Part shown: positions 17,194-28,494 of the stretch, one piece after another | Layout: every line of letters starts with the position of its first letter | How positions within the stretch are numbered: position 1 is the first letter of the stretch | Assembly (NCBI GenBank): GCA_004194705.1 | Contig: SADC01001282.1 | Span: 248,001-312,000 of the forward strand | Reading direction: 5' to 3' | From: Ditylenchus dipsaci | Lineage: Eukaryota; Nematoda; Chromadorea; Rhabditida; Anguinidae | DNA length: 64,000 nucleotides | Translations under genes and position numbers: made by a program | The notes under the pieces: model-generated | What the model saw: the letters and a program-made list of their open reading frames with translations, nothing else | Told to the model about the DNA's origin: nothing | Databases searched by the model: none

Positions 17194-17761
17194 CTAAAAG
17201 GCTTGCTATTTTTGGTGTTAAAACCCCCATAAAAAGCACAATTAAAAATAGTTGTGTTGGTTGCAAATCCACTTTAATTAAACATTTTCGAGCTGCAATC
17301 TTAAAAAACAATTACAAGAGAATGTAAAAAATGAGGACTGAAAAGTGGCGCGAGTTGGGACAGGCGCGAGTTGGGGGGGGGGGGGGGCTGGGCTGCGAGT
17401 TGGGGGCGCGAGTTGGGGGGCGCGAGTTGGAACGGCGCGAGTTGGGGGGCGCGAGCTGGGACCGGCGCGAGTTGGGGGGGGGGCGCGAGTCAGTACGGGA
17501 ACGAGTTGGGTGTCGTTCATTCAAACATTTGAAATTCTCGTTGTCAGCGACGGCTATGGTCTTTTAAGGAGATAGTCTCGAGACGAAAGGATTACTCCAA
17601 GTTTAAATGTGGTTATAGAGCCATATTTTGTCGAAAACTTAATGTTGCAATGTCAGACAAGCTTGTCCATAATTAAAAGTTGAATTAGCATCATCAATAT
17701 CAGAAATTTAAAATTCCTTCAAAAAATGCACTAAAAATTAAAATGAAAAAAGGGGGTAAAC

Positions 17762-17952
17762 CAGGGCTGCTATCTCAAAAAAAGAACATTTGGTCAAAAA
17801 TGAGGAATTTGAAACAAAAAGTCCATTTTATCTAATGCTTATTGTCATTTTGAAGCGAAAAAAAAGATTTTCACTAAAACTTCGAAAATAAAAAAAGATT
17901 TGGGATCCCAAAAAAGGACAAATCTTTCTAAAAAGGACATATGGCAGCCCTG
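17762..17952. mobile_element. hAT MITE, 191 bp
   Basis: Inverted tips cagggctgc / gcagccctg with an exact 8-bp target duplication gggtaaac (17754-17761 and 17953-17960). Non-coding. Confidence 0.92.
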
Positions 17953-17960
17953 GGGTAAAC

Positions 17961-18316
17961 CCATCAAAAAAGGTTGATTAGTCTCATATTGCATTTAAAT
18001 TTTTAGGGTATGTTTTGGAGGAATTTTTAAAACTTTGATATTCATAATGCGGATCCAACTTGATTCGAACGAGGGTCAACTGCCGACCATTCCAACTGCC
18101 GACCCTTAACTGCCGACCAATTAACAAATTCTGTCAAAAGAAGGGTTTTCTTTTTTGGGCGAGAAAAGGCAAATGCTCAAAAGGTACTATACCTTTTTTC
18201 GATGCTGCGTAAGCGTTTGTGTAAAAATGTAAGGTTTTATATATTTCTTTAACTGACGCTGGCATATCCTTTTAGGTCAAAAAATCAAATATGTCAAATA
18301 TTTCTTTGGGCATAGG
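17961..18316. other. Spacer, nothing recognised
   Basis: Phrase aactgccgacc is repeated three times at 18078-18118; otherwise unremarkable AT-rich sequence. Confidence 0.4.
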
Positions 18317-19157
18317 GCAGGGTTCCCCGATCTTCTTTTTTTTAATAAGCTGCTTCAAAATTAGCGTTTGCTTTTTTTAGTAAAAGATAATCAAGTTATC
18401 TTTGAAATATTAGAAATTTCGACGCTAGTAGCGAATACCCCCCCCCCCCAACGATTTTCACTTTTTTACTTTAGTAAAAAGTACCCAAATTTATGTCCCA
18501 GACCCCGGAAAATGTGCGCAAACTCTTCATTAGTCACAACTTCCGTACGCTGGCCTACCCCAAGCCTAAGGGCTAAGCCTAAACTTGTTGTTTGCAAGGG
18601 TAGTTACAGCAATTTTTAAAGGTCGGATGCTTGAGGGGGGGGGGGGTATTCGCTACTAGCGCCGAAATTTCGAAGGCGCTCACTCAAAAAAAGGAGATCT
18701 GGGAGGGTGGTACTTTTTTCTAGTACCAAAATACTTAATTCTAGTACCACAATTTTCATTTTCTGAACTTTTCTCTTTTCTCCTCACTTTGTAGGTACAC
18801 TTTTGAAAATTTTTAAACTATCGTGTAGCTTTTAATCTCAGCTACTCAGCAAGATATCTTTTTTCAGTAAAAAAATTAAAAAAGTTGGAGATTTTGCGGT
18901 CTGAATAGAGGAACTTGGTCAAAAAGGTTACTTCATACAAAGCTCTAAATCTTCATATCTTTCAAATCTTTTACAGGAAATTGAAGTCTAGTTGGAAAAC
19001 TGAGATTCAGGGCTACACGTTCATTTGTCAAGGAAAAAATCTCTAACTTTACAAAGAGTTTTTCTATGCATGTTAAATTTTGGTACTAAAAAAGTATTTT
19101 GGCACTAGAAATAAGTATTTTGGTACTAGATTTAAGTATTACCCGATCTGGGAACCC
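18317..19157. mobile_element. hAT-like element with nested inverted repeat
   Basis: cagggttccccgatct (left) and agatctgggaaccctg-like sequence (right) are inverted. gggcatag is found just outside both ends but offset by two bases on the left. Nested at 18397-18672 is an element with ends gaaatttcgacgctagtag and complement, each followed by a C/G run. Confidence 0.62.
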
Positions 19158-19457
19158 TGGGGCATAGGGCAGGGCTGCCATATTGGCAAAAAAATCAGAC
19201 ACAAATCAGACACTACCAGAACCCACAACTTTTGATTCACAAGACAAAATAGTCTGATTTTTTTTCTGTGTATAACTATAATGCACAGGTACACCCTGAA
19301 AAAATTTGTCACCCTTCACTCCATCTTTTTCACAAGTTTTTGACTTCTAAAGTGTCTGATTTTCTGTTTTAGGCTGAAAAGTATTTGGATATCTCTATGT
19401 CCCATATGCTAACAAATCCAATTTTGGTACAAACAAACGAGACTCCCATACGATTTT

Positions 19458-20483
19458 GACTGCCAACCAACTCGATACAAAAACTAACTCGATACACCGA
19501 CTCGATACATTGACAACTCGATACACCAACTCGATACATTGACAACTCGATACACCAACTCGATACATTGACAACTCGATACACCGACTCGATACACTTT
19601 TTTATTTTTACCTCAATTACTTCGGCCATTCCGCTCATATCACTACCTACTACTTAGAAACCATTTTTAGAATATCGTGATTAGTACACGAAAGGGTTAG
19701 GGAAGCCGAAAAATAAAAATTTCGTCAACTACTCCATGATTATATCATATGACTTCAAACCATAAACCAAGGTGATCTAGATGAATAACCACCTAAATAC
19801 TGAATCAGTAATCACGTCGAGAGAATAAACTATATTAATCCACATTTACTATATTAATCCACGAATAAACTTAATAGAGTGGACGACCACTTGGTGAATT
19901 TGGGTGTCCATTGGGTGCATGTTTTTGTTTTTTTGGCTTCCATAGTCATTTTTGTGCGCTAACCACGACATTTCAAAATGTTCCGTACGTAGCAGGATGT
20001 CATATGAGCGGAATCATGAAAACTTGAAAAATACCAGGAAAACAGCATTTGACTACTGTCTTACAATCCTTAGAATGATCAAATTAGTACAGAAAACAAG
20101 TTTTGGAACCTGAAAACCCACTAAAAAGGGTATTTGAACCAAGTGGATGACCACCTGGTTTGATTGACGCCTGGAGCATTAAGTTGGTTTATAGATGAGT
20201 CTTTGAATTAACAAGAATAATATTCAAGACAAAAATATAGAAAAAATAATCTAAAAACCGGTACGAACTGTCTACTGAAAAACCGATGCGAACTGTCCTA
20301 TGTCCTAAAAATAACGGTCCTTGGGGTAAAGATAAAAAAAAGTGTATCGAGTCGGTCTATCGAGTTGTCAATGTATCGAGTTGGTGTATCTAGTTGTCAA
20401 TGTATCGAGTCGGTGTATCGAGTTGTCAATGTATCGAGTCGGTGTATCGAGTTAGTTTTTGTATCGAGTTGGATGTATACCCA
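19458..20483. mobile_element. Foldback-like element, TATCGAGT word
   Basis: Left tip gactgcc; right end ...gtataccca. tacgatttt flanks both sides (19449-19457, 20484-20492); the match can extend to 11-13 bp. The right array reads as units of 13, 16, 13, 16, 13, 16, 13, 17 nt and a partial unit, each beginning (g)tatcgagt; the left array is its inverse. It is inserted in an element homologous to 27443-33931. Confidence 0.82.
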
Positions 20484-20552
20484 TACGATTTTAAGTCACA
20501 AAAGGTTGGTTTGGATTTGAACTGAGTTTCGATTTGATATATATCCTTTTTA

Positions 20553-21209
20553 ACACGTTTTGCTTCTGCAGCCGATAGTTTCGTGAAAAGTCCGATCTTC
20601 CAAATATCACTCATCTAAAAATTATTTACAGGGATTCACAGGGTAAACAATGTTTAGGAACCATGAGTGTTAAAGTAGAGACTAAGTAAAAGTAGCAAAC
20701 TAAACAACACGACACGGAAAATTATAAAAATTGTGATTTTAACCTATTTTCTCTAACTAATCGTGATTTCTGCCTCTGCTTTCTCTGATTTAACAGGCCT
20801 TCGATTTAACGGTCACCCTCTGTGGGCTCGATTTGGCTGTAAGTCTGAATAACATAAATAAATGTAACTCAATTGAACGGTTTCTAAAGGCCGGTTCCAA
20901 GAAACCATTTAATCGAGAGTTTACAGTACGGTAAGTACTGAGAAAACTCATCAGACACACACATTTTGTAAGAACACTTATGTGAAATTCGAATTCAGTA
21001 TTTGGCAAATTCCGGTTCAGGGTTTTTGAAATCGACCAGGGTGTTTTTGGTCGAAAATCAGTCAGGCGGGTCACTGATTAGGGCTTTGCAATGTGTCTGT
21101 TACTGCTAAATTCTATCAAATTCGAAAATGTATCCAACTGCGGTATTTAACTGCAAATGTATCCAACTGCGGTATCCAATCACAATTTGTATCCAATCCA
21201 ATGACAGTC
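20553..21209. mobile_element. Right part of a GTATCCAACTG-word foldback element
   Basis: Nearly identical over about 650 bp to 33207-33931, including the terminal array (units 13, 16, 13, 17 nt, then gtatccaatcc) and tip gacagtc. The left array is missing: homology on that side starts near 19372. A nested Tigger-type segment (aatcgagagtttacagta, 20790-20935) is shared by both copies. Confidence 0.78.
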
Positions 21210-21239
21210 GTTTTAATGACTTCTAAGAAGGGTTTAGTG

Positions 21240-21451
21240 CAGGGATCCCATAATTTTTTTTTTAAATATGTAGATTTTTTCAAAAACTAAGATTTTTCGT
21301 TTAAAGGAGCATATTTTTCCAAAAAACTAAGATTTTCGGTACAAAAAAATCAGTAGCTCTCGAATAATTTTAGAATAAATCAAAAAAAAAACTAAGATTC
21401 GGGGGCCGAAATAAGTAGAATTCTTATAAATAAGTAGATATAGGATCTCTG
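21240..21451. mobile_element. hAT MITE, 212 bp
   Basis: Tips cagggatccc / ggatctctg; target duplication gtttagtg (21232-21239) against ggttagtg (21452-21459), one mismatch. Body rich in aactaagatttt. Confidence 0.8.
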
Positions 21452-21459
21452 GGTTAGTG

Positions 21460-22951
21460 ACTTTCCAGGGTCCGAATTTCATAAGAAATCTGATACAAAT
21501 ATTTTCACAGAAAAATTACTTCAAAAAAAGAAGTATACTCCGACAGTTTAATAAAGCAAAAATGAGTATTTTTGAAGGGTAGGATGGCATGGAGTTGCAC
21601 ATCGTTCGATTTTTTTTTAACTTTTATGCTAACTCAAGTATACTTTTTCTCTGTAAGATATTCCGAAAGAGCCTCTAGAAATGTGCTTTGCAGAGAAAAA
21701 TTCAGCAAATATCAATCAGACCAATCAAAGAAAAATCCAAATTCATGGATTCTAGACAAAAAGCAGGCTTTGACCTGCAACTCAACTGCAGTTGCTGTTT
21801 AACCCTGCGTTAATGATCTTCTTAAATTAATAATAGCCTGAGGATCATTTTGACACTAAACTCGTAAATAAGATATGGAAAAAAAGGTTTAAAAAATATA
21901 ATGTGCACCCAATGGGATTCGAACCTGTGACCTAGGCGATAAGTGTATGAATGTTCCCACAAAGTATCCACACATTCAGCGAAAATGCAAATTTATTTCA
22001 AACAGCAATAACAACTGAACCCAATAAACAATAATCAAAGGCTACACATGTCCTACAGATGAGAATGGGATCTATATTTACAGACTATAAAGGGGCCGTC
22101 GATTATTTATTTCATATCTTTTCTTTTTTTTTATATTTTATTTGTTACGGATATCCGCTACATATCCTTTCACTGCTTTCACTGCACTATAACCACTTAT
22201 ATGAGTCTGTGTTAAAAATTTACTCATAAATGGTGTTCAAATTTTCAATGCACACAAAAAAATTAATTCAAAAACATTATGGACAAAATTAGGGTGATGC
22301 CCGCGCGAATTCGAATTCCGCAAATTGCTGTGCTTATCAAGTTTCATGGTCCTTTAATCGAGGTTTGACTTTACAGCAATTAGAACGGAACATTACTCGG
22401 ATCAAAAATAACTCGCTGCTCGAGTAGGATCGCGAGTAACTTTTGATCCCAAACTCTACTCAACTCGTTTCAGATAGGTGAGTAGGATCACGAGTAACTC
22501 TTGATCCAAAACCTTACTCAGCCCGTTTAAAGTGCGAGTGGGATCAAGAGTGACTCTTGATACTGACTCTACTAACCGACCTGAATACCACCCCTGAGAT
22601 CATGAGCTTCAATTAAAAAATCATTTGACGAAAAAATCAAACAAACCACCGAAAAAAATCAAAAGCATCAACAGTGGACAGACAAAACAGCTCTAATACT
22701 ATATAGGAGATAGCAACTTATGATGAATTTAAGATGAATGCTCTTAACCAATGAAATCAATACCAAATTCAACTCCGACTTCGTGAACGAGTCGGAGTAA
22801 GAGTAATTTGCATCAAGAGCACCACTTATACTTTAACTAACTCCGGGTTCATGAACGGGGAACGTGAAGGACTATGCTCACGGTGGTCTGGTTGTCCCCC
22901 GCCAATTCAATTAGTTTTCCTAATCGTTGGATTTTTTATGCACCATCATTA
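21460..22951. other. Intergenic with degenerate repeats
   Basis: An antisense tRNA-like B-box (gggattcgaacctgtgacc) lies at 21913-21931. At 22380-22570 gagtaggatc(g/a)cgagtaac and gatccaaaa phrases recur in both orientations, like a decayed array of the foldback kind. No gene seen. Confidence 0.45.
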
Positions 22952-22955
22952 TTAA

Positions 22956-23188
22956 AGGGCCTGACCTCTTCCTACTCGGTGGTCCCCCGCCAATTCAAAA
23001 ATTTTCCCTTGATCATTGGACTTCTGTACGGATTTTTCCGCTAGGTTTCTAACAAAACTAATCCTAAAATTTGATTTCAGGCATAGTTTTGTTAGAAACG
23101 TGGCGGAAAAATCCGTACAGAAGTCCAATGATCAAGGGAAAATTTTTGAATTGGCGGGGGACCACCGAGTAGGAAGAGGTCAGGCCCT
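22956..23188. repeat. Perfect TTAA-flanked hairpin MITE
   Basis: TTAA at 22952-22955 and 23189-23192. The 233-bp body is an almost perfect palindrome from agggcctgacctcttcc to its complement, with inner ccccgccaattcaaaaa and cttctgtacggattttt. Confidence 0.9.
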
Positions 23189-23548
23189 TTAATGAATCAT
23201 CATAAAACTACCCACGTATTTTATTGATACAAACCACAAATAGCAACAATAATAACAACAAACAGAAGAAACGCACAAACAATTTAATTAATCATCACCG
23301 CCATACACATGGATTGCTTCATATTCCTTCGCTTCCCAAGCGAGTTCATGTGTTTCTTAATGGTCCTATCAAACCCAAGCAGCTTCGACATAGCATAGAA
23401 ATGTGCTGTAAAAATTTTTCTCAAAAAAGATTAAAAAAAGAGACCACTTAAATATGTTCCCAGCAACCACTTGCGCCTGACCTCTAGCGGGAAAAAACAA
23501 AAATAGGCTTTTTTGCCAACAGTTCTCATCAGGATATAGGCTAAAAAA

Positions 23549-26500
23549 TTAGAAAAGCCCAAAAAAAAAGCCCAGAAAACTTCGCCGGAATTTTAGCCAT
23601 AAATTTAGCTTATTGGGATTAAGTGAGTGCTGGAATATAATTTGGTGAAAAAAACCTGGTGGCGGAGTTCTGAAACCCGAAAACCATTAGAAAAATAATA
23701 AAATGGTAATGTTAACCTGACTATCAATCCAGTATGTCTATCCTTTGGATTATTGAAACGTGGAAAATCGGACTCGTAGACAGCCAAGAACATTGGGATT
23801 TGCGACTTCAACTCAGCATACTCCTTGTCTTGCTTGGAAATTAGCTTCATAAATTCTTGTGGCACATACTGGAATACGTCAAAGTTAATAGCAGTTAGCT
23901 CAGTAGAAAAGTATATAAACCTCAGTCCCCATTTCTTTGGATCTCCAGAGATCCTTAGGGCGGACACTTGCCAACTCATCACCGACTCGGATCATTCTCT
24001 TCTCATATAAACTAAAAATAATAGTTAGTAGTCAGCTAATTTAAAATGAAGCAGACCTATCGCCGAATATCGGTGCTCCAAGATGAGACATCTAAAAAAG
24101 CACCTAATTATTGATTCAAAAACGGTACTCATCGGTTATCTCCTACCATCCCCTACCTGACTTTTCAATCTTAGGCAAGGGTTGACTAGCGAATGTTAGA
24201 ACGTACTCAAACATATCTTAAAATCCTTTAAGTCAGTATTAACATGGTAACCAACCCACGCTTACGCCTGAAAAATCACAAAAAAAGTGCTGAAAATGGC
24301 AGGAGATGACCGATAAATACCGCATTAATTTCGGCATCCAGTTAACACAAATAAAGTTCACACACAAATTTCAAGACACATAGTTAGTGCAGGAAAGTAT
24401 TAAATCGGTGGGTGAAATAAGGTTGCGATTTGGGAACTATTTTGAATGGTTCAAATACTATTATCTCTGCCTTTTTGTAGCCGACAAAAATATAAAAAGA
24501 AAAAAGATATTACGCCCTACAGTTTGAAGTAAAGTTTTACCTAAATAGCTATGCAATAATACTATGTAGTTCCAAATCGCAGCCCTGGGGTGAGAACAGG
24601 TTGAGCCTTTCAAGTTTTTACGCCCGCTTCAATCGAAAAACCTCTTTTTAATAAAGTACGATAAACCGTGGGACCTCCATACACAATAAGAGATTTAAGG
24701 ACTGACCATTAGTCGCGGCAGGTGTCGATTCCCTGAAATGAAAGGTTAAGACCCAGCTTTCAACCATCAGTCTAAAATGACTTACATTTAGAGAAGTGAA
24801 GATCTATCAGAGAAAGCCCATGGTTGGTAGCCAGCACATTGTAACGCATCTGTCCTTGGATTGCCTTGTTTGTCTGTCGTGCATGGGAATGGGCCTTGGC
24901 GTTCGGCACAAAAACGAACTGTAATCAAATGCATTACAAAATTTACCAAGAAAAGACATAAAATTACTTCTTTTGCCTCTCGTGAATCCTCGTAAGTAGC
25001 AAATCCACACACGGTGTCCGAACTTTTTCCTGGTTTCTGCAAGCAAATAGCCCTTAAAGACAATTTGTAAGGCTCTGATTAATTAAACATTTATCTCTTT
25101 TGAGCCAAAGTAAAAAAACGGTACTTATGCACTTCGAGGGGGGGGGGGTGGTGATATGGCGGTGAAGGTTGGTCGGTTGCACATTTTTTTATTAATTTTA
25201 TAATAGTGTTAAAACGTCTCCCAGGTAATTTATGTTCGCTAAAAACAATAAAAAGCTATTTTATGACACTTTCATACACGAAACGCTAAATTTAAAGAAA
25301 ACTTTTTTGACCAAAGATGACCGAAATCTTAATTCGTCTTAGTACCCCAAAGCAAAAACTAAAATGTTGGTCGAAGTTATTTTTCTGAAAGATCTATTTT
25401 TTATTTAGGAAAATGTCAGAATAATGGCTTTAATATCGTTTATAGCGTGTAAAAGTCACTTAGGAGATGTTTAAACACTTTTCTCAAATCAATATGAAAT
25501 GCGTCCCTCGAAGTGCATTGGTGCCAAAAAACATAGTAGGGAGCATTTTGAACAAGGTCCTCCAAAATTTTCGGGCTGACCACTAACCGTAAGGACAGTC
25601 ATGTCAGAGAGAATAAGGTCTATAGAAATGATACTTACAATACTTTATACATGTAGAAACCACCGGAAGTGAAAAAAGTGGCTTGTTGAAGGCTGTTCTT
25701 AATCTTCTCAAACGCTCTATTGCTGCATGGCAGAACCACTGGACCCGAGGCGTATCTGAACCCAATCACTTACACTACGGTCAATCAGAGTGAATTTTTA
25801 CCGCTTCAAACCCATGCAGAAGTGAAGCCCCTTTTCTTTGAAGTGTTCGCCGAGCAATGGCAGCGCATCTTCCAGAGTAATGCTTGAATCCTTTTTCTGT
25901 AAATCATTATTGGATTTTCTGAACAGCACACGTGAAAAACTCTGCCTGTTACTTCTAAGAGACCGAAGCCATAATTTATTTTCGTCGAGAATGTGAAAAG
26001 CGCATTAAATTGTCAAACATGCGAGGAAAATTAAGATTAAGTTTTTTTATCGTTTATCCAGCGGAAACGTCATAGAACAGTCACGTTCCGATAGAGTCCG
26101 ACGCTAATATAGTGCAAATCCTGATATAAAGTGAACGATTGCTTGTCCCCTCAGACGAGCTATATCGGTAATCGACCATCACTGCAATGTGATTCCCTGC
26201 AAGCCACTTCAGTCGCAGGGACTACAATATAATATAATTTTTGTTCCCTACAATGCGCGAACTGGTCTCTTAGAGTCACTATAACGATGATTAACATAAT
26301 TAAAACAGTTAGATAGAACCTCTTCTGGATCGAAGCCCTCCAAATTGTTTTTGAATATCCCTCTCTTTTCATGCCGACGGCCGGTGCTAAAAAATTTGTA
26401 TTGGTGAACCTTTCTTAGCACCGAAGCAGCTTTAAAGACAAACCTTGAGACTCCATAGGGTTTGTTAATGACTAGCACATCACCTAAAATGTAAAATAGA

Positions 26501-26982
26501 CAAAATGATCATCTCACAATAATATTTAGAACTTTTTCCCCACCTGCTTTGTGGAATATGATTTCCTTGCTTAGCTTATCAGCCAAATCCTTCGCAGACC
26601 TAAATTTAATTCATGTAATCACATAGATAAGAAGAGCAACAAAAAAAAAACACTTTGGCTCATACGGATTCAGGGCAATCTTCAAGAGTTCTTCCAGCGG
26701 AGTAGACTTGCTCAACAGCTTCTGAGTTTCCGTGCTGAATGTATAGATTTGTTTTGCTACATAATCAGAATACAGTCGAGCCTGGATATAAGAGCACCCC
26801 TCGGGACCGGAAGAAGACGCTTTTATCTTGTAGTTCTCTTATAGCCAGGTTGGACAGTAGTGATAAAATCTCAAGAGAAGCAAAAAGGACCTGTATGATT
26901 TAGACGATACCAAAGAAAAAGCACTGGTCCAGTTTCTACACTTGAAAGTCTCGCATATTCGAAGAACAGAATTGAATCTCAT
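23549..26982 (-). CDS. RluA-type pseudouridine synthase, RPUSD3/RPUSD4-like
   Basis: Predicted RNA pseudouridine synthase, probably mitochondrial. Exons on the minus strand: N-terminal candidate from ATG 26982 (MRFNSVLRICETFK, basic, presequence-like; its donor is uncertain), 26756-26654, 26599-26544, 26483-26444, 25896-25812, 25755-25639, 25036-24968, 24918-24786, 24732-24707, 24091-24057, 24011-23932, 23868-23722, 23669-23549. Diagnostic stretches are DVLVINKPYGVS, the late-core strand IQGQMRYNVLATNHGLSLID, SHLGAPIFGD, SQIPMFLAVYESDFPRF and a C-terminal PPPGFFHQIIF. The catalytic HRLDxxTSG block reads HFCM ... YASGPVVLP, so the usual Arg-Leu-Asp is altered or obscured; RPUSD3 is similarly degenerate. 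Phase breaks at exon joins near 25896, 25755 and 23669 need a lost base each or a different splice site. Most introns are 50-130 bp. Confidence 0.72.
26771..26862. mobile_element. Tigger-type MITE in first intron of the pseudouridine synthase
   Basis: Ends tacagtcgagcctggatata and (complement) tactgtccaacctggctata face each other over about 90 bp, with the TA tips usual for this class. Confidence 0.65.
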
Positions 26983-27048
26983 GGCTAGATCTCGAAAAGC
27001 TGAACGTATATTGACTAAATTATACAGGGTGTTCAAAGAACTGTGCAC

Positions 27049-27433
27049 ACTTTTAAACGGCCATAACTTTTTTCGCAGGCCGTTTTCTGAAAATTTGCAA
27101 AGGAAGATCGACTCAAAATTTAATAAAAATTATTTTGATACTAGGGTCTGCAGGCGCCTATCGGCGCCTATGTCGTTCGGGAACATTAGTGTTTCGGATA
27201 ATATCTCTGTTGTTCTGGTAGAAGATCCACCCTACCTGTTAAACCACCTACTCTACCTCGCCTATCCTTGCCTACCCTCGCACTTTAAATCAAAAATTGA
27301 CTGTAGAGATTCCACCTGAGCACTTAACTATCCTATCTGGCTACCTACCTACCTACCCTAACTGGCCATTTACCTACCTCACCTGGTAGAAAAGTGGGAT
27401 TGAACACAAAAATCCACCTTAAAGGAAGGGGGG
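27049..27433. other. Intergenic spacer
   Basis: No gene recognised; ctacct-rich stretch at 27229-27380. The open plus-strand frame here has no domain. Confidence 0.35.
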
Positions 27434-27885
27434 GGGGACTTTGGTAAAACCGCAATTGGATACAAATTGTGATTGGATACCGCAGTCGGATACATTTGCA
27501 GTTGGATGCCGCAGTTGGATACAGTTGCAGTTGGATACCGCAGTTGGATACATTTTGGGACATAGTTTGGGAGATAGTTTATAGTACTGCGATGGTGGTA
27601 GATTGTAGTTCATACGTAGTGGTACTTAAATGGTAGTACTCAGTTAGCAGTACCCAAGTTGCATATTTGACTATCTTTTGTAATGCATCTGACCATGTTG
27701 GTAGCTGGATCATCTGTATGTCCATATACCAACAAATCCAAGTGGTCGTCTACTTGGATCAAATTTTGATTTGGGGAAATTTCAATTTGTGTACAAATAA
27801 ACAGGACTCCCTACACGATTTTAAATCACAAAAAAGGTAAAACTGCGACTCGCTACAAATTGTGACTCGCTACAGAATTGATTTT

Positions 27886-28225
27886 GGATAAAACGGAAAT
27901 ATGCCACGTTCTGGAGGAAAAGTGCCACGTTTTAGTGAAAAAGTGCCACGTTTTTTTTAATTTGCCTAGTTTTGCACAGACATGCCTGGTTTTTATGTGT
28001 TGCTTTGTTTCCAAGGACATATCAACAGCAAGCTAGTGGTAATCTTCAAAATTTCAGGTGTAAATCATTGATTATCTAAGAAACCTTATTGTCAGAAAAC
28101 GTGGCAGATTTTCACAAAGTGTGGCAGTTTTTCACAAAGCGTGGCAGTTTTTCACTAAAACGTGGCACTTTTTCACGAAAACGTGGCACTTTTTCTCCAG
28201 AACGTGGCATTTTTACGTATCGTCC
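27886..28225. mobile_element. Foldback-like element, AACGTGGCA word, 340 bp
   Basis: Exact 9-bp target duplication attgatttt (27877-27885, 28226-28234). Tips ggataaaacgg and (reverse complement) ggacgatacg. Arrays of aacgtggcactttttc, three units on the left and six on the right, inverted. Confidence 0.86.
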
Positions 28226-28494
28226 ATTGATTTTTTTTATTTTTTTGACTGTTTTTTGCATGTTTATTTAACTTTTTTTCTTTTAACTTTTTTTTAACTT
28301 AGGCCTTAGGCTTAGGCAAGGGTATGCCAGCGCACGTTAGGACAAACTCAGGCTGACATCAGACTGAGCCTTTCACAATTCATTTTGTTGACAACTCAGC
28401 CTTTTGACAACTCAGCCTTTTGACAACTCATCCTTTTGACAATTCGGAAAATCGAAATTCGAACTTTCGAAATTCGTCTTAAGACGGTTATGAG

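Larger units (their letters stand above)
15723..17518 (-). mobile_element. Foldback-like element, CGCGAGTTGGG word, gene-bearing
   Basis: 8-bp repeat attcaaac (15715-15722, 17519-17526) flanks the tips ggtaaaaac and (reverse complement) gaacgacac. Inverted arrays at 15757-15895 and 17345-17515 repeat aactcgcgcc with alternating lengths near 16 and 14 nt. Between them are minus-strand open frames at 17193-16984 and 16688-16488, the best candidates in the window for genes belonging to this element group. Confidence 0.8.
15567..17563. mobile_element. TTAA-flanked hairpin MITE hosting a foldback element
   Basis: TTAA at 15563-15566 and 17564-17567; 44-bp inverted ends beginning aggaccatagccgtcgctga. 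Before the foldback insertion (15723-17518) this was a roughly 190-bp hairpin, whose second arm contains agacgaaagagaactgtcc. A relative is at about 58636-58825. Confidence 0.82.

Noticed and set aside
15598..17575. Pro/Arg/Ala-rich frames at 15606-15944 and 17278-17575
   Set aside because: Translations of the cgcgagttggg arrays, mirrored at both element ends.
20790..21074. Frame duplicated at 33465-33719, suggesting a conserved gene
   Set aside because: The duplication is explained by two copies of the same foldback element; the frame spans a nested Tigger-type segment and has no domain.
26942..27319. 125-codon plus-strand frame
   Set aside because: Overlaps the probable first exon of the minus-strand pseudouridine synthase and repeat-like sequence; composition is not gene-like.
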